DNA of 59,381 nt from Microseira wollei NIES-4236. Its GTDB lineage: Bacteria; Cyanobacteriota; Cyanobacteriia; Cyanobacteriales; Aerosakkonemataceae. Each line of letters opens with the position of its first letter. The stretch's first letter is position 1. Positions 28,036-35,559 of this stretch are shown one piece after another. The DNA is taken from NCBI RefSeq assembly GCF_020521235.1, contig NZ_BLAY01000045.1, positions 1 through 59,381 of the forward strand. Reading direction: 5' to 3'. The position numbers and the translations under genes are program-made. The notes under the pieces are model-generated. The model saw only the letters and a list, made by a program, of their open reading frames with translations. It made no database searches and was not told the DNA's origin.

Positions 28036-28998
28036 ATGAATTTAAAATATCATGTGTCTAGGGATGAAAAACGAAAATTAATTAGGAAATATTTTGAATG
28101 TTTAAGGCAGCGAAGCACAACCACTGAATCATTTGCTAAACAAGTTATTGCCGATTTAATTTCTCATTGGAAAGAGAAAAGAGCGCCAAAAGAAGCAATT
28201 TGGGCTTATTTTTTAATCCTAGCCTTATTAATTTCACTTGTGATACATCCTTTTTTGACTTTTTTACTAATTATAGCGGCTGTTTTAATCTCGAAGTCAA
28301 GAGTGTCACCCAATATAACTCCGCCCGTTTCTGACGAGGAAATCGATCAATGGTTGTTAGAAGATAAAAGAAAACTATTCAAAAAAGCTCCTGATGAATT
28401 AGACGTTAAATTAGTAAGTGAGGATGAGAATACACCGGAATTGCTAAATGTAGTAATGAATCAAGACAATCCTATAGAACTTAGTAGTGGATTTGAATTA
28501 GAAAATGAGGACAAAGAAAATGATAATAAATTTATAGTAATTTTACGAAGGTTAATAGGAGAAGATTACTTTGTTGAAAAAGGACTAGACGGCAAGACGA
28601 GACACAGCATTCATATATTTATGGTGATTTTTTTATGTAGAAACTTCCTGAGTTACTATAAGTGTCATTGGAACTTTATTAGGGGGGTAGCAACTTTAGT
28701 TGAAACGGGTGAATATCTCTATGACACAATTGTTTCTGTAAATACCCAGGAATTATCATCGGCAAGCTTATTGGATGGCGACGGAAAAAAGGTAATTTTT
28801 AAGAAACTTTTGCAGATTAACACTACAGATGGAAAGGGAATTGAGTTCCCAGCTATATCAGACATAAGAGTGAGTTACGAATCAAGTGGAGAGAACGATA
28901 TTACAGAAGTCAGAGATGCAGCACATATCATTCGTGAAATGTTAAGAGAAAGACGTATTGACATACAAATAACCAAGCCGTTTGATGCCGATGATTGA
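28036..28998 (+). CDS. Unknown protein with two central TM helices
   Basis: This 320-residue protein has a basic helical N-terminus (about 1-52), a TM hairpin (about 56-90; YFLILALLISLVIHPFLTFLLIIAAVLIS), an acidic linker (about 95-180) and a C-terminal domain (about 185-320; RRLIGEDYFVEKGLDG, HIIREMLRERRIDIQIT). Both ends are probably cytoplasmic. The gene is more AT-rich than the housekeeping genes here, which hints at transfer. It follows the possible split gene by 4 bases and probably forms a unit with it. I do not recognise a family. Confidence 0.65.
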   Translation: MNLKYHVSRDEKRKLIRKYFECLRQRSTTTESFAKQVIADLISHWKEKRAPKEAIWAYFLILALLISLVIHPFLTFLLIIAAVLISKSRVSPNITPPVSDEEIDQWLLEDKRKLFKKAPDELDVKLVSEDENTPELLNVVMNQDNPIELSSGFELENEDKENDNKFIVILRRLIGEDYFVEKGLDGKTRHSIHIFMVIFLCRNFLSYYKCHWNFIRGVATLVETGEYLYDTIVSVNTQELSSASLLDGDGKKVIFKKLLQINTTDGKGIEFPAISDIRVSYESSGENDITEVRDAAHIIREMLRERRIDIQITKPFDADD

Positions 28999-29007
28999 GA
29001 ATGATTG

Positions 29008-29071
29008 GCGATCGCATAACTCACTTAGCAACATTCTCCGGTTGCTTTTGAAAAGTATTTTGCAGTGCGAT
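29008..29071. repeat. Direct repeat copy 1 flanking the DUF/HNH cassette
   Basis: About 64 bp beginning with HIP1 are roughly 80-85% identical to 30006-30069, which is the 3' end of the gene at 30019-30411. On the minus strand it still reads LQNTFQKQPENV, like that gene's C-terminus LQKRPENV. The two copies bracket the HNH gene and its partner. Confidence 0.75.
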
Positions 29072-29111
29072 CGCATAACTAGAGAATACTAAAATAGGAT
29101 GCGATCGCATT

Positions 29112-29543
29112 CTATATTTCCGCTGGGGGATGAAGTCCAGCCATAGCCAATAGACGACGCAAATTAACAACACCCGTTCTGTTCAAACGAAGTGCATTAA
29201 CTGTAAATCTGCCACAAGGAGTTTTTCCAATAACTTCAGTGAAGTCCTCACTCCAGCTAAAATGCTCTGTCCAAACTTGTTTTCGCGGATTAAACAGAGC
29301 CACTTTTTCACCTGTTTCAGGATCGACATCATCAGTTTTGGTATGCTTGTAACCGTTACAACCAAAACAAGCCCAAGCTAAATTTTCTCATGTGGTTTCC
29401 CCACCTGCTTGACGGGGTTTTATATGGTCAACTGTAAGACCATCGATAGAGTAATCACCTGGACTCCGGCAATACTCGCAGCAATTTTTTGCTCTTGTTG
29501 AAACAGCTTGTTTAATAGCAAATGTAACTCGATCAGATGTCAT
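29112..29543 (-). pseudogene. HNH endonuclease gene with one in-frame TGA
   Basis: From ATG 29543 the frame reads SDRVTFAIKQAVSTRAKNC, CEYC, DHIKPRQAGGETT and then TGA (plus-strand 29390-29392). It continues without shift as ENLAWACFGCNGYKHTKTDD, FNPRKQVWTEHF to a stop at 29112. The whole is 143 codons, the usual size of this cyanobacterial HNH family. The HNH core has CxxC, DHIKP and CxxC. The TGA falls where a leucine would be expected (TT-x-ENLA), so a single TTA to TGA change explains it. It begins one base after the partner gene's stop at 29545. Products are inactive unless the stop is read through. Confidence 0.85.
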
Positions 29544-29544
29544 T

Positions 29545-29940
29545 CTATATTGTTTCCTCTGATCTAAACTCACTGTTCAAGGTTGCCAAATCAACCTTTC
29601 TGATTTTAGCTAATTCAATTAAAGCTCTGACTCGCTCCACATTTAGACTTTCTACCCGTTCTTCATAGGCTAATAATTCATTGTGTTCTCCTGAAGTTAG
29701 TTCATCCCATTCAATGCGATCGCGTAAATCATCCAGTCTTTTTTGGTCATCTGGGGGTAGTCGGCGCCCAATGATTTGCAGTAATGCACTTTCTTCAGGA
29801 GTTGATGGTTTATCATCTCCTACTTGATTAGCCTTTAAGCACAAAGATTCCAGTAATTCAACGGCTTCAACTAACATTTCTTTTGGCAATTGATCGACCA
29901 ATTCAATTGCTCTTTGGCGAAGTTCTGTTGGTGTTGTCAT
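29545..29940 (-). CDS. Conserved small protein preceding the HNH gene
   Basis: This is 131 residues starting at ATG 29940, preceded by GCGAGGTG. A first helical part (TELRQRAIELVDQLPKEMLVEAVELLESL) is like the small antitoxin-type domains common in cyanobacteria. A second part (PDDQKRLDDLRDRIEWDELTSGEHNELLAYEERVESLNVERVRALIELAKI) follows. It is charged and helical, with no membrane segment. The HNH start lies one base beyond its stop, so they are translationally coupled. The pair looks like a two-gene cassette; a toxin-antitoxin role is only a guess. Confidence 0.75.
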   Translation of the reverse strand: MTTPTELRQRAIELVDQLPKEMLVEAVELLESLCLKANQVGDDKPSTPEESALLQIIGRRLPPDDQKRLDDLRDRIEWDELTSGEHNELLAYEERVESLNVERVRALIELAKIRKVDLATLNSEFRSEETI

Positions 29941-30005
29941 ATTACACCTCGCTAGTTCATCATTCTCCCATTCTAGCGGTGTCAGAGAACAGTAGGACAT
30001 TCATT

Positions 30006-30069
30006 GCGATCGCCTAACTCACGTAACAACATTCTCCGGTCGCTTTTGCAAAGGGTTTTGTTGTGCGAT
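30006..30069. repeat. Direct repeat copy 2 flanking the DUF/HNH cassette
   Basis: This is the counterpart of 29008-29071 and overlaps the 3' end of the gene at 30019-30411. Confidence 0.75.
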
Positions 30070-30411
30070 TCCTTCGGATAGCTTCGCTAACGCATCCTTC
30101 TCCACTCTAAAACTACCGTAGAGAATCGCAATCTCAAAAATATCTGTATGAATCACAGCTCTTTTGCGGTGTGCATCCTCACCCAGATGAATACCAATTA
30201 AATCGGCTAAAGGTTCGCCTACTTCCTCTTCATCATGCACATTCCACCCAATCTCGCGACAGTCTTGAAAGATTAGGGAATAGGGTATGCGATCGCCCAT
30301 CGGATCGTACAAGCATTCAACTAACACCTCAGCACCCCACATAGAGAATTTTACATTTGTTACGAGGGATGTTAGTTCACCCAAACCGAGCAAATTATAG
30401 TCATCTGCCAT
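30019..30411 (-). CDS. Conserved hypothetical protein
   Basis: This 130-residue soluble alpha/beta protein (YNLLGLGELTSLVTNVKF, YSLIFQDCREIGWNV, IFEIAILYGSFRVEKDALAKL) starts at ATG 30411. No catalytic motif or membrane segment is seen. A degenerate copy of its 3' end lies 1 kb downstream, suggesting that a cassette was inserted or that this gene was duplicated and then mostly lost. Function is unknown. Confidence 0.7.
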   Translation of the reverse strand: MADDYNLLGLGELTSLVTNVKFSMWGAEVLVECLYDPMGDRIPYSLIFQDCREIGWNVHDEEEVGEPLADLIGIHLGEDAHRKRAVIHTDIFEIAILYGSFRVEKDALAKLSEGIAQQNPLQKRPENVVT

Positions 30412-30984
30412 ATTAATTACTCACTATTTCTCCATTCTTTCTACAGCGGATTGCTTTTCGAGTGAGGTACAGCCTTTTGGCGCCTTTTGTGTAGCGGCAC
30501 CCTTAAGGGTGCCCGCACACTGCTGCCAAGGTGTACCTCATGCGGCTGCAATCGGCTATAATTGATCGCTAAAAATAGCCGGTTCTCTACCACATAACAT
30601 CTGTTGGAGTTGCTACCCCTGTGCGGAGGCAAAGAAACCGGGTTTCTAGGAAAAATTGTCGCTTTGTAGAGATCGCAGCAAGAAACCCGGTTTCTAGATT
30701 GGTTGTAGCGATCGCATTCGCGTTATTGTGCCAGTTGGCAGATTGTCCACTCGGGCGCTGTGGGAACGCCGGTGCGGTATTGTGCGGGAAACGCACGCCA
30801 TAACTCTCGCTGGGAAAGAACTCTAGCACTTGGTGTCACATCGATGGGGACAGCGGATACCTTCTAACTGAGGTCAAATCAAGGAGTGACACAAACAGCG
30901 TCCAAAGGGTGAGCGGGTTTTTTTAATCTAAAACATAGCAGGAAATTCGCTAACCAAAAGCTGTAAACAAGGAGCATCAATCTT
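30412..30984. other. Repeat-filled spacer
   Basis: This 573-bp stretch has no recognised gene. It holds a MITE-like element (30442-30560) and two family P palindromes 48 bp apart (30633-30647, 30681-30695). Then comes a spacer with a HIP1 site and the promoter region of the small gene at 30985. Confidence 0.7.
30442..30560. mobile_element. MITE-like element family M1, copy 1
   Basis: This is a 119-bp element with terminal inverted repeats TACAGCGGATTGC / GCAATCGGCTATA and a central palindrome-like core (CACCCTTAAGGGTGC). Related copies lie at 39695-39820 and 46019-46138. All three share the ends and a GTACCTCATGCG block near the right end. There is no coding capacity. Confidence 0.8.
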
Positions 30985-31251
30985 ATGACAACCGATACCA
31001 ACATGCCAGTAGTAGCTATTGTCAACGATCTAGAAGCGCTAATCTCAGAAATAGACAATAACCCCGAACTCTCTCCTTGGGTGGTGCGCCTAATACTAAA
31101 ATCGATTAAAGATAAAGCTAAAAAAATGGCAACCGAGTTTCCGCCTAGACTTACTTCCGTATCCGAAACAGAGAATTCAGAAGTTTTCTCCGATTTACCC
31201 TTTCTTAGTACAACAAAAGTCAAGGTTTTGCAACAGCGGCGGTGTGTTTGA
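30985..31251 (+). CDS. Small hypothetical protein
   Basis: This is 88 residues with ATG 30985 behind AAGGAG (about 30968). A helical, acidic N-terminal part (VVAIVNDLEALISEIDNNPELSPWVVRLILKSIKDKAKKMATEF) is followed by a polar tail. The last dozen residues (KVKVLQQRRCV) run towards a tandem repeat and may be an accidental extension. No family is recognised. Confidence 0.55.
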   Translation: MTTDTNMPVVAIVNDLEALISEIDNNPELSPWVVRLILKSIKDKAKKMATEFPPRLTSVSETENSEVFSDLPFLSTTKVKVLQQRRCV

Positions 31252-31306
31252 ACGTGAGGAGAAGGCGAGAAGCGGTGACGCGGAAAGAGTTGTGGAAAAA
31301 TTAAAA

Positions 31307-31386
31307 GCGTCCCCGCGTCCCCGCGTCCCCGCGTCCCCGCGTCCCCGCGTCCCCGCGTCCCCGCGTCCCCGCGTCCCCGCGTCCCT
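31307..31386. repeat. 9-bp tandem repeat CGCGTCCCC
   Basis: About nine perfect copies of CGCGTCCCC are followed by degenerate ones. A related GC-rich repeat occurs in the aspartokinase linker (23250-23352) and at 17637-17716. Slippage-prone. Confidence 0.92.
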
Positions 31387-31430
31387 ATGTCCGGTGCGTC
31401 TTCTTCTCCCAAGTGGGGAATGTCGATTTT

Positions 31431-31673
31431 CTATCCAATTGCGATCGCGGCTACAGATCGGCGAGTACGTTCTTGATAGTGTGAATCTAGCCAGCAAATT
31501 GGTAGGGCTTCACCAGAGGTAAAAATTAGCTCTGACTTCAGGAAGGTTTCCGGGTCTTGCAGTTCTTCCCCCGCGTGGTATCGCCCTATAATCTCTTTCG
31601 TGCAAGGGTTATAGAGATCATCCACTGTCAGCACTTCTACCAAGTCGCCACTGCGAAAGTGTTTGAGAAACAT
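31431..31673 (-). CDS. Small conserved hypothetical protein
   Basis: This 80-residue protein starts at ATG 31673 behind AAAAGGAGAG. It is a mixed alpha/beta sequence (FRSGDLVEVLTVDDLYNPCTKEIIGRYHAGEELQDPETF, SELIFTSGEALPICWLDSHY) that reads like a compact beta-barrel domain. The C-terminus runs over a HIP1 site. Function is unknown. Confidence 0.7.
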   Translation of the reverse strand: MFLKHFRSGDLVEVLTVDDLYNPCTKEIIGRYHAGEELQDPETFLKSELIFTSGEALPICWLDSHYQERTRRSVAAIAIG

Positions 31674-31952
31674 ACCATCTCTCCTTTTATCACTAATAGC
31701 TGACCCTATTAGTCACATAGCACATTTTTGCTACCAGAAACATTAATATTTGTCAAGTATATACCTAACCCGTGGGGGGATAGAGTCTGATGTATTCTCT
31801 GCGAGCGATCGCGGGAACCATATAAATACCAACCTGCTTGTCTTTTCTGGCCAGCACATTAAGATGGAATAAATTCTGTAAAGAAACATTGCCCGCAGGT
31901 TGACAAAAATTAGGTTGTCAGCAGACTCAATCGAAGGAAGGAAGTAGTTGTT

Positions 31953-33311
31953 ATGGTAAATGGCGCAGAAAATCAGTCTCCTCACCACGTAGCGATTATC
32001 GGTGGTGGTTTTGGCGGACTTTATGCTGCTAAAGCACTCGGTAACGCACCCGTGCAAGTGACGCTAATCGATAAACGCAACTTTCATTTATTTCAACCGC
32101 TGCTTTACCAAGTCGCAACGGGGACATTATCTCCGGCGGATATTTCCTCGCCACTGCGCGCCGTTCTCAGCAACAATAAGAATACCAAAGTGCTGCTGGG
32201 AGAAGTCACCGATATCGATCCGGATGCCCAAAAAGTCATCTTGCGCGGCGAAGAAGTAACTTACGATACGTTAATTGTAGCGACGGGTGTGAGCCATCAC
32301 TACTTTGGCAAAGACGAATGGGAAACCCTTGCACCGGGATTAAAAACAGTAGAAAATGCCTTAGAAATGCGGCGGCGAATTTTCTTGGCGTTTGAAGCAG
32401 CAGAAAAAGAAACCGATCCGGAAAAACGACGTGCTTGGTTAACATTTGCGATTGTGGGAGGAGGGCCGACGGGTGTAGAATTAGCGGGAGCGATCGCCGA
32501 ACTCGCCTACAGTACCCTGAAAAAAGATTTCCGCAACATCGACACGGCGGAAACCAGAATTTTATTGCTGGAAGGCATGGATAGAATTCTGCCACCCTAC
32601 AAACCAGAATTATCCGCCAAAGCCGCAGCATCGCTCAAAAAATTGGGCGTAACGGTGCTAACAAAGGCGCTAGTTACTAACATTGAAAATCACGTACTGA
32701 CAGTAAAGCAAGGCGAACAAATCGAACAAATTCCAGCGCGAACGATATTATGGGCAGCAGGGGTCAAAGCATCGCCCATGAGCAAAGTTTTAAACCAACG
32801 CACGGGTGTAGAACTCGACCGAGTCGGGCGCGTCATAGTCGAACCAGACCTTAGCATAGCAGGAAATCCCAATATTTTTGTCATTGGCGATTTGGCTAAT
32901 CTTTCTCAAGACGGGAAACCCTTACCAGGTATAGCACCCGTGGCGATGCAAGAAGGGGAATATGTCGCTAAATTGATCGAACAAAGATTGGCAGGTAAAC
33001 CAGCACCGCCCTTCCGTTATCTTGATTTTGGTAGCTTAGCAGTCATCGGGCGCAATGCGGCAGTAGTAGATTTGGGTTACGTGCGGTTTACAGGTTTATT
33101 AGCGTGGTTGTTTTGGGTATTTATCCACATTTACTATCTGATTGAATTTGACAACAAATTGATAGTAATGATTCAGTGGGGTTGGAACTATTTCACCCGC
33201 AAGCGCGGCGCGCGTTTGATCACTGGTAACGAATCCCTGGGAATTGTTGCTGTTGATGTTAACGGCGATTATTACGTGCCAGGGGAAAGTAAATCAACGG
33301 TTGAAGTGTAA
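31953..33311 (+). CDS. ndh2: Type-2 NADH dehydrogenase (NDH-2)
   Basis: This 452-residue single-subunit flavoprotein oxidises NAD(P)H and reduces quinone without pumping protons. The FAD-binding Rossmann motif is VAIIGGGFGGLYAAKAL (about 13-29) and the NADH-binding motif is FAIVGGGPTGVELAGAIAE (about 166-184). The second FAD segment IFVIGDLA (about 308-315) and the quinone-site region AMQEGEYVAK follow. The C-terminal hydrophobic/amphipathic part (about 370-405; FTGLLAWLFWVFIHIYYLIEF) attaches it to the membrane. Length and motifs are normal. AAGGAAGGAAG lies upstream of the ATG. It stands alone, with repeats behind it. Confidence 0.95.
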   Translation: MVNGAENQSPHHVAIIGGGFGGLYAAKALGNAPVQVTLIDKRNFHLFQPLLYQVATGTLSPADISSPLRAVLSNNKNTKVLLGEVTDIDPDAQKVILRGEEVTYDTLIVATGVSHHYFGKDEWETLAPGLKTVENALEMRRRIFLAFEAAEKETDPEKRRAWLTFAIVGGGPTGVELAGAIAELAYSTLKKDFRNIDTAETRILLLEGMDRILPPYKPELSAKAAASLKKLGVTVLTKALVTNIENHVLTVKQGEQIEQIPARTILWAAGVKASPMSKVLNQRTGVELDRVGRVIVEPDLSIAGNPNIFVIGDLANLSQDGKPLPGIAPVAMQEGEYVAKLIEQRLAGKPAPPFRYLDFGSLAVIGRNAAVVDLGYVRFTGLLAWLFWVFIHIYYLIEFDNKLIVMIQWGWNYFTRKRGARLITGNESLGIVAVDVNGDYYVPGESKSTVEV

Positions 33312-33349
33312 GCATTTCAACCCGCCCGGAAATAAATTTCCGGATTACT

Positions 33350-33377
33350 GTAGAGACGTTACATGTAACGTCTCTAC
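33350..33377. repeat. 28-bp perfect palindrome
   Basis: GTAGAGACGTTAC / GTAACGTCTCTAC forms a perfect 28-bp palindrome 40 bases behind ndh2. A further right half (CGTAACGTCTCTAC) lies at 33381-33396. It can act as a bidirectional terminator or as a dispersed hairpin repeat. Confidence 0.85.
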
Positions 33378-33429
33378 AAGTCGTAACGTCTCTACAAATC
33401 GGTTAAAACCGACTGAAACCCATGAATTT

Positions 33430-33462
33430 AGAAACCCGGTTTCTCGCAGAAACCGGGTTTCT
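33430..33462. repeat. Family P double palindrome
   Basis: Two copies of the AGAAACC[C/G]GGTTTCT core are separated by 3 bases (33 bp in all). Confidence 0.9.
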
Positions 33463-33503
33463 GTCATCAAGCACGTGGCGTGAGCGATCGCGTTACTATA
33501 AAT

Positions 33504-33518
33504 GTATACCACTTATAA
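33504..33518. promoter_or_regulatory. Operator-like 15-mer, copy 1
   Basis: GTATACCACTTATAA lies 8 bases before the ATG at 33527 and overlaps a TATAAT box. Its exact reverse complement occurs at 33723-33737 behind the same small gene and before the next one. Confidence 0.65.
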
Positions 33519-33526
33519 TGATATAT

Positions 33527-33715
33527 ATGGCAGGAAGGAAAAAATTAGACCGCACCAGTCTGCACGCTAGAGTTGCTCCCAATACGCCGGATAAGCTAAA
33601 AGAAATAGCTTTTAAACTTGGCTATATCTACGACGAACAAGGCTCTACCGGACAACTTCTCGACGCGATCGCTGAAGGTAAAATTATTTTGGTTCAGTCG
33701 GCTAAAAGTGGTTGA
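33527..33715 (+). CDS. Small basic protein, possible DNA-binding regulator
   Basis: This 62-residue protein starts at ATG 33527. It is basic at the N-terminus (AGRKKLDRTSLHARVAPNTPDKLKEIAFKLGYIYDEQGS) and mostly helical after that. The layout (basic strand, then two helices) would suit a small ribbon-helix-helix-like protein, but I cannot prove the fold. It lies between two exact inverted copies of a 15-mer, as expected for an autoregulated repressor. An upstream in-frame start at 33422 would run through the family P repeat and is not favoured. Confidence 0.7.
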   Translation: MAGRKKLDRTSLHARVAPNTPDKLKEIAFKLGYIYDEQGSTGQLLDAIAEGKIILVQSAKSG

Positions 33716-33722
33716 CGTTTAT

Positions 33723-33737
33723 TTATAAGTGGTATAC
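33723..33737. promoter_or_regulatory. Operator-like 15-mer, copy 2 (inverted)
   Basis: TTATAAGTGGTATAC is the exact reverse complement of 33504-33518. It sits 8 bases behind the stop of the small basic protein and ahead of the next gene. Confidence 0.65.
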
Positions 33738-33789
33738 GCTTATGAGCGAGGGAAATAAAAACTACCCCTCAACAGGAGGTGAAAACAAC

Positions 33790-34005
33790 GTGACTCAATC
33801 TGGAGGTAACGGTCACAAGTCAGAGGTTCAGCCGGAAGAGATCAGGATTTTTGAGCCTGCATATCTGCCAGATCAAAATTCAGAAACCGATGAGCCAATA
33901 GGCTATGTTGAAATCGGACTCACAGAAGATGAGGATGAGGGGGAATTCACTCCCGAACTCCCCCCAGAGTTGCGAGATGATGAATCTGAGCAACCACCCA
34001 ACTAG
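33790..34005 (+). CDS. Small acidic hypothetical protein
   Basis: This 71-residue, very acidic, proline-rich protein ends EDEDEGEFTPELPPELRDDESEQ. A strong ribosome site, AGGAGGTG (33774-33781), stands 8 bases before GTG 33790, so I choose this start; ATG 33742 would add 16 residues but lacks such a site. It probably shares a transcript with the basic protein upstream, and a basic/acidic pair next to a duplicated operator is notable. No family is recognised. Confidence 0.6.
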   Translation: MTQSGGNGHKSEVQPEEIRIFEPAYLPDQNSETDEPIGYVEIGLTEDEDEGEFTPELPPELRDDESEQPPN

Positions 34006-34017
34006 CGACTAGCTAGA

Positions 34018-34048
34018 AGCTCCCAAGCTCCAACCTTGGGGGCTTTGA
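34018..34048 (+). terminator. Likely terminator
   Basis: A 10-bp stem, AGCTCCCAAG / CTTGGGGGCT (one G-T pair), with a 7-nt loop lies 12 bases behind the acidic protein's stop. The T tract is short (TTTG). Confidence 0.65.
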
Positions 34049-34076
34049 CGCTTTGTTGATTACTCAAATTATATCA

Positions 34077-34394
34077 ATGCACGATCTAAGATTAATCGTT
34101 CCAGACTATTACCGCATCGTAGAGTGCCGCGAAGGTCGCTGGTTCTTCAAAAAAACGACTCGGTTCTACAACTTGCTGCCAATAGCGGTTGATTTTCAAG
34201 ATTTAGAGTTGTTGTATGGCATTTCAAAGCAGCAGATTGTGAATGAGATGTTTCGCATGAAAGAAGGTCAGACTGGCTTTTATCTCGCAAACTTAAGGCA
34301 AAAGCGATACTACTATTGCGGTATAGATGTTGCGGATATTAAAGCAATGTTGCGCTCTCTTGGCATCGGTCGGGACGATCCGATTGATGATTAA
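34077..34394 (+). CDS. Conserved hypothetical protein
   Basis: This 105-residue soluble protein starts at ATG 34077, in frame with a weaker TTG 24 bases upstream. It is rich in aromatic residues (DYYRIVECREGRWFFKKTTRFYNLLPIAVDFQDLELLYGI), with a C-terminal helical part (KRYYYCGIDVADIKAMLRSLGIGR). No motif points to an activity. It converges with the PheRS-like gene, whose end lies 6 bases away. Confidence 0.65.
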   Translation: MHDLRLIVPDYYRIVECREGRWFFKKTTRFYNLLPIAVDFQDLELLYGISKQQIVNEMFRMKEGQTGFYLANLRQKRYYYCGIDVADIKAMLRSLGIGRDDPIDD

Positions 34395-34400
34395 TCCATC

Positions 34401-35423
34401 TTAGGAGGTGAAAAAGCCAAGATGAATTTTTTGGTAAACCAACTCACGCAGTAAATTCGCTTGCTGATTACTAATCGATGCGTGCAAACTCTGCAAAGTC
34501 ATCCGCACCAGCAAATTTTTTTGCTCGGGTTGAATCCCCAAACGTTGAATCGCTTGTTGCGGGAGTTGATCGTAGTGAGTTTCGCTCAATATCTCGACGG
34601 ATTCTAAAAGTTCGGCATCTTCTCCCAACGCCTCTACAATTTTTTCGCAGATATCTTCCAACTCGGTATCGAGTCGAGTCACAATCGACATATCTCGACT
34701 AATCCTGGGTTGATTTGATACTGGATGATAAGGTTCAAGATTTGTCATTTGGATGGCTATTTTAGGATGGGTGCTTCGCAGCAAGCGAATATCATCCATT
34801 CCTTTAACTAACATCGCCAGACGATCTAATCCCCAACCCGTCGCCAATCCCGTATATCCTGGTTGTAATAAACCGGGATGCGCTTCCCCACCTTCTCCCA
34901 CTTCGATCCAATTTCCATTTACTAACACCTCAATTTCTACACCGTTGCGGGTATAAGGATGCGATGTTTCGTTGAGACGGTAGGATACGCCTGGAAGAAT
35001 TGCATCGAGAATAGTTTGGATGAGTTTGATTAAATTTTCCCTCGCCAGGTGCTGGCGATCGCTTATCCACCATACATCCATTTGATGAGGTTCCCCGACG
35101 TGACGTTTATCCACCACATCCCGCCGATAGCAGATACCGGGATGCACAATTAGTTGTTCGCCTTTGAGGTGGGTGAGTAAGTCTGGAATAATGGCAGTAG
35201 TGTGGGTTCTGAGTAACCTACCGTCGTCGAGGTAGCGGGTGTATTTCTGACTTCGCGACAAACTCTGTTGCGGAAAATAAAGCTTGTCGAAGTTATTGGC
35301 GACGGTGGTAATAGGGTGAGAACGCCATATCGTTACTTCTGGATAACCGGATGCTTGAAGAGACTCGGCGATTTTATAGACGATGAGATTTATAGCATGT
35401 ATGCCATTTGCCTGGTTCGTCAA
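34401..35423 (-). CDS. Single-chain phenylalanyl-tRNA-synthetase-like protein (PheS core + FDX-ACB)
   Basis: This 340-residue protein has a class II synthetase core (about 10-235): RTHTTAIIPDLL, the motif 2 region CYRRDVVDKRHVGEPHQMDVWW and motif 3 GWGLDRLAMLVKGMDDIRLL. An FDX-ACB anticodon-binding domain (about 238-340; PRISRDMSIVTRL) is fused directly to it. This is the layout of mitochondrial PheRS, whereas bacteria normally use PheS2PheT2 with FDX-ACB at the end of PheT. The N-terminal coiled coil of bacterial PheS is missing. It may be a stand-alone PheRS, or a paralogue charging a tRNA or other acceptor for a special purpose. It is not part of any recognisable operon. Confidence 0.85.
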   Translation of the reverse strand: MTNQANGIHAINLIVYKIAESLQASGYPEVTIWRSHPITTVANNFDKLYFPQQSLSRSQKYTRYLDDGRLLRTHTTAIIPDLLTHLKGEQLIVHPGICYRRDVVDKRHVGEPHQMDVWWISDRQHLARENLIKLIQTILDAILPGVSYRLNETSHPYTRNGVEIEVLVNGNWIEVGEGGEAHPGLLQPGYTGLATGWGLDRLAMLVKGMDDIRLLRSTHPKIAIQMTNLEPYHPVSNQPRISRDMSIVTRLDTELEDICEKIVEALGEDAELLESVEILSETHYDQLPQQAIQRLGIQPEQKNLLVRMTLQSLHASISNQQANLLRELVYQKIHLGFFTS

Positions 35424-35526
35424 GTCCGGTTTTAAAAGTCCAGGTGGTTCATTTTTCGCCTCTGGTTATGCGTCTTTAACACATTATACTACATTATGTA
35501 GTAATGGGCAATCGCCAGCTGGGGTC

Positions 35527-35559
35527 AGAAACCCGGTTTTTCTAAAAAACCGGGTTTCT
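35527..35559. repeat. Family P long hairpin
   Basis: This 33-bp inverted repeat is almost identical in sequence to 25663-25695. It supplies the last codons and stop of the truncated gene next to it. Confidence 0.9.

Noticed and set aside
30985-31522. Frames through the CGCGTCCCC repeat
   Set aside because: They are repeat-generated low-complexity frames on both strands, without starts or ribosome sites of their own.
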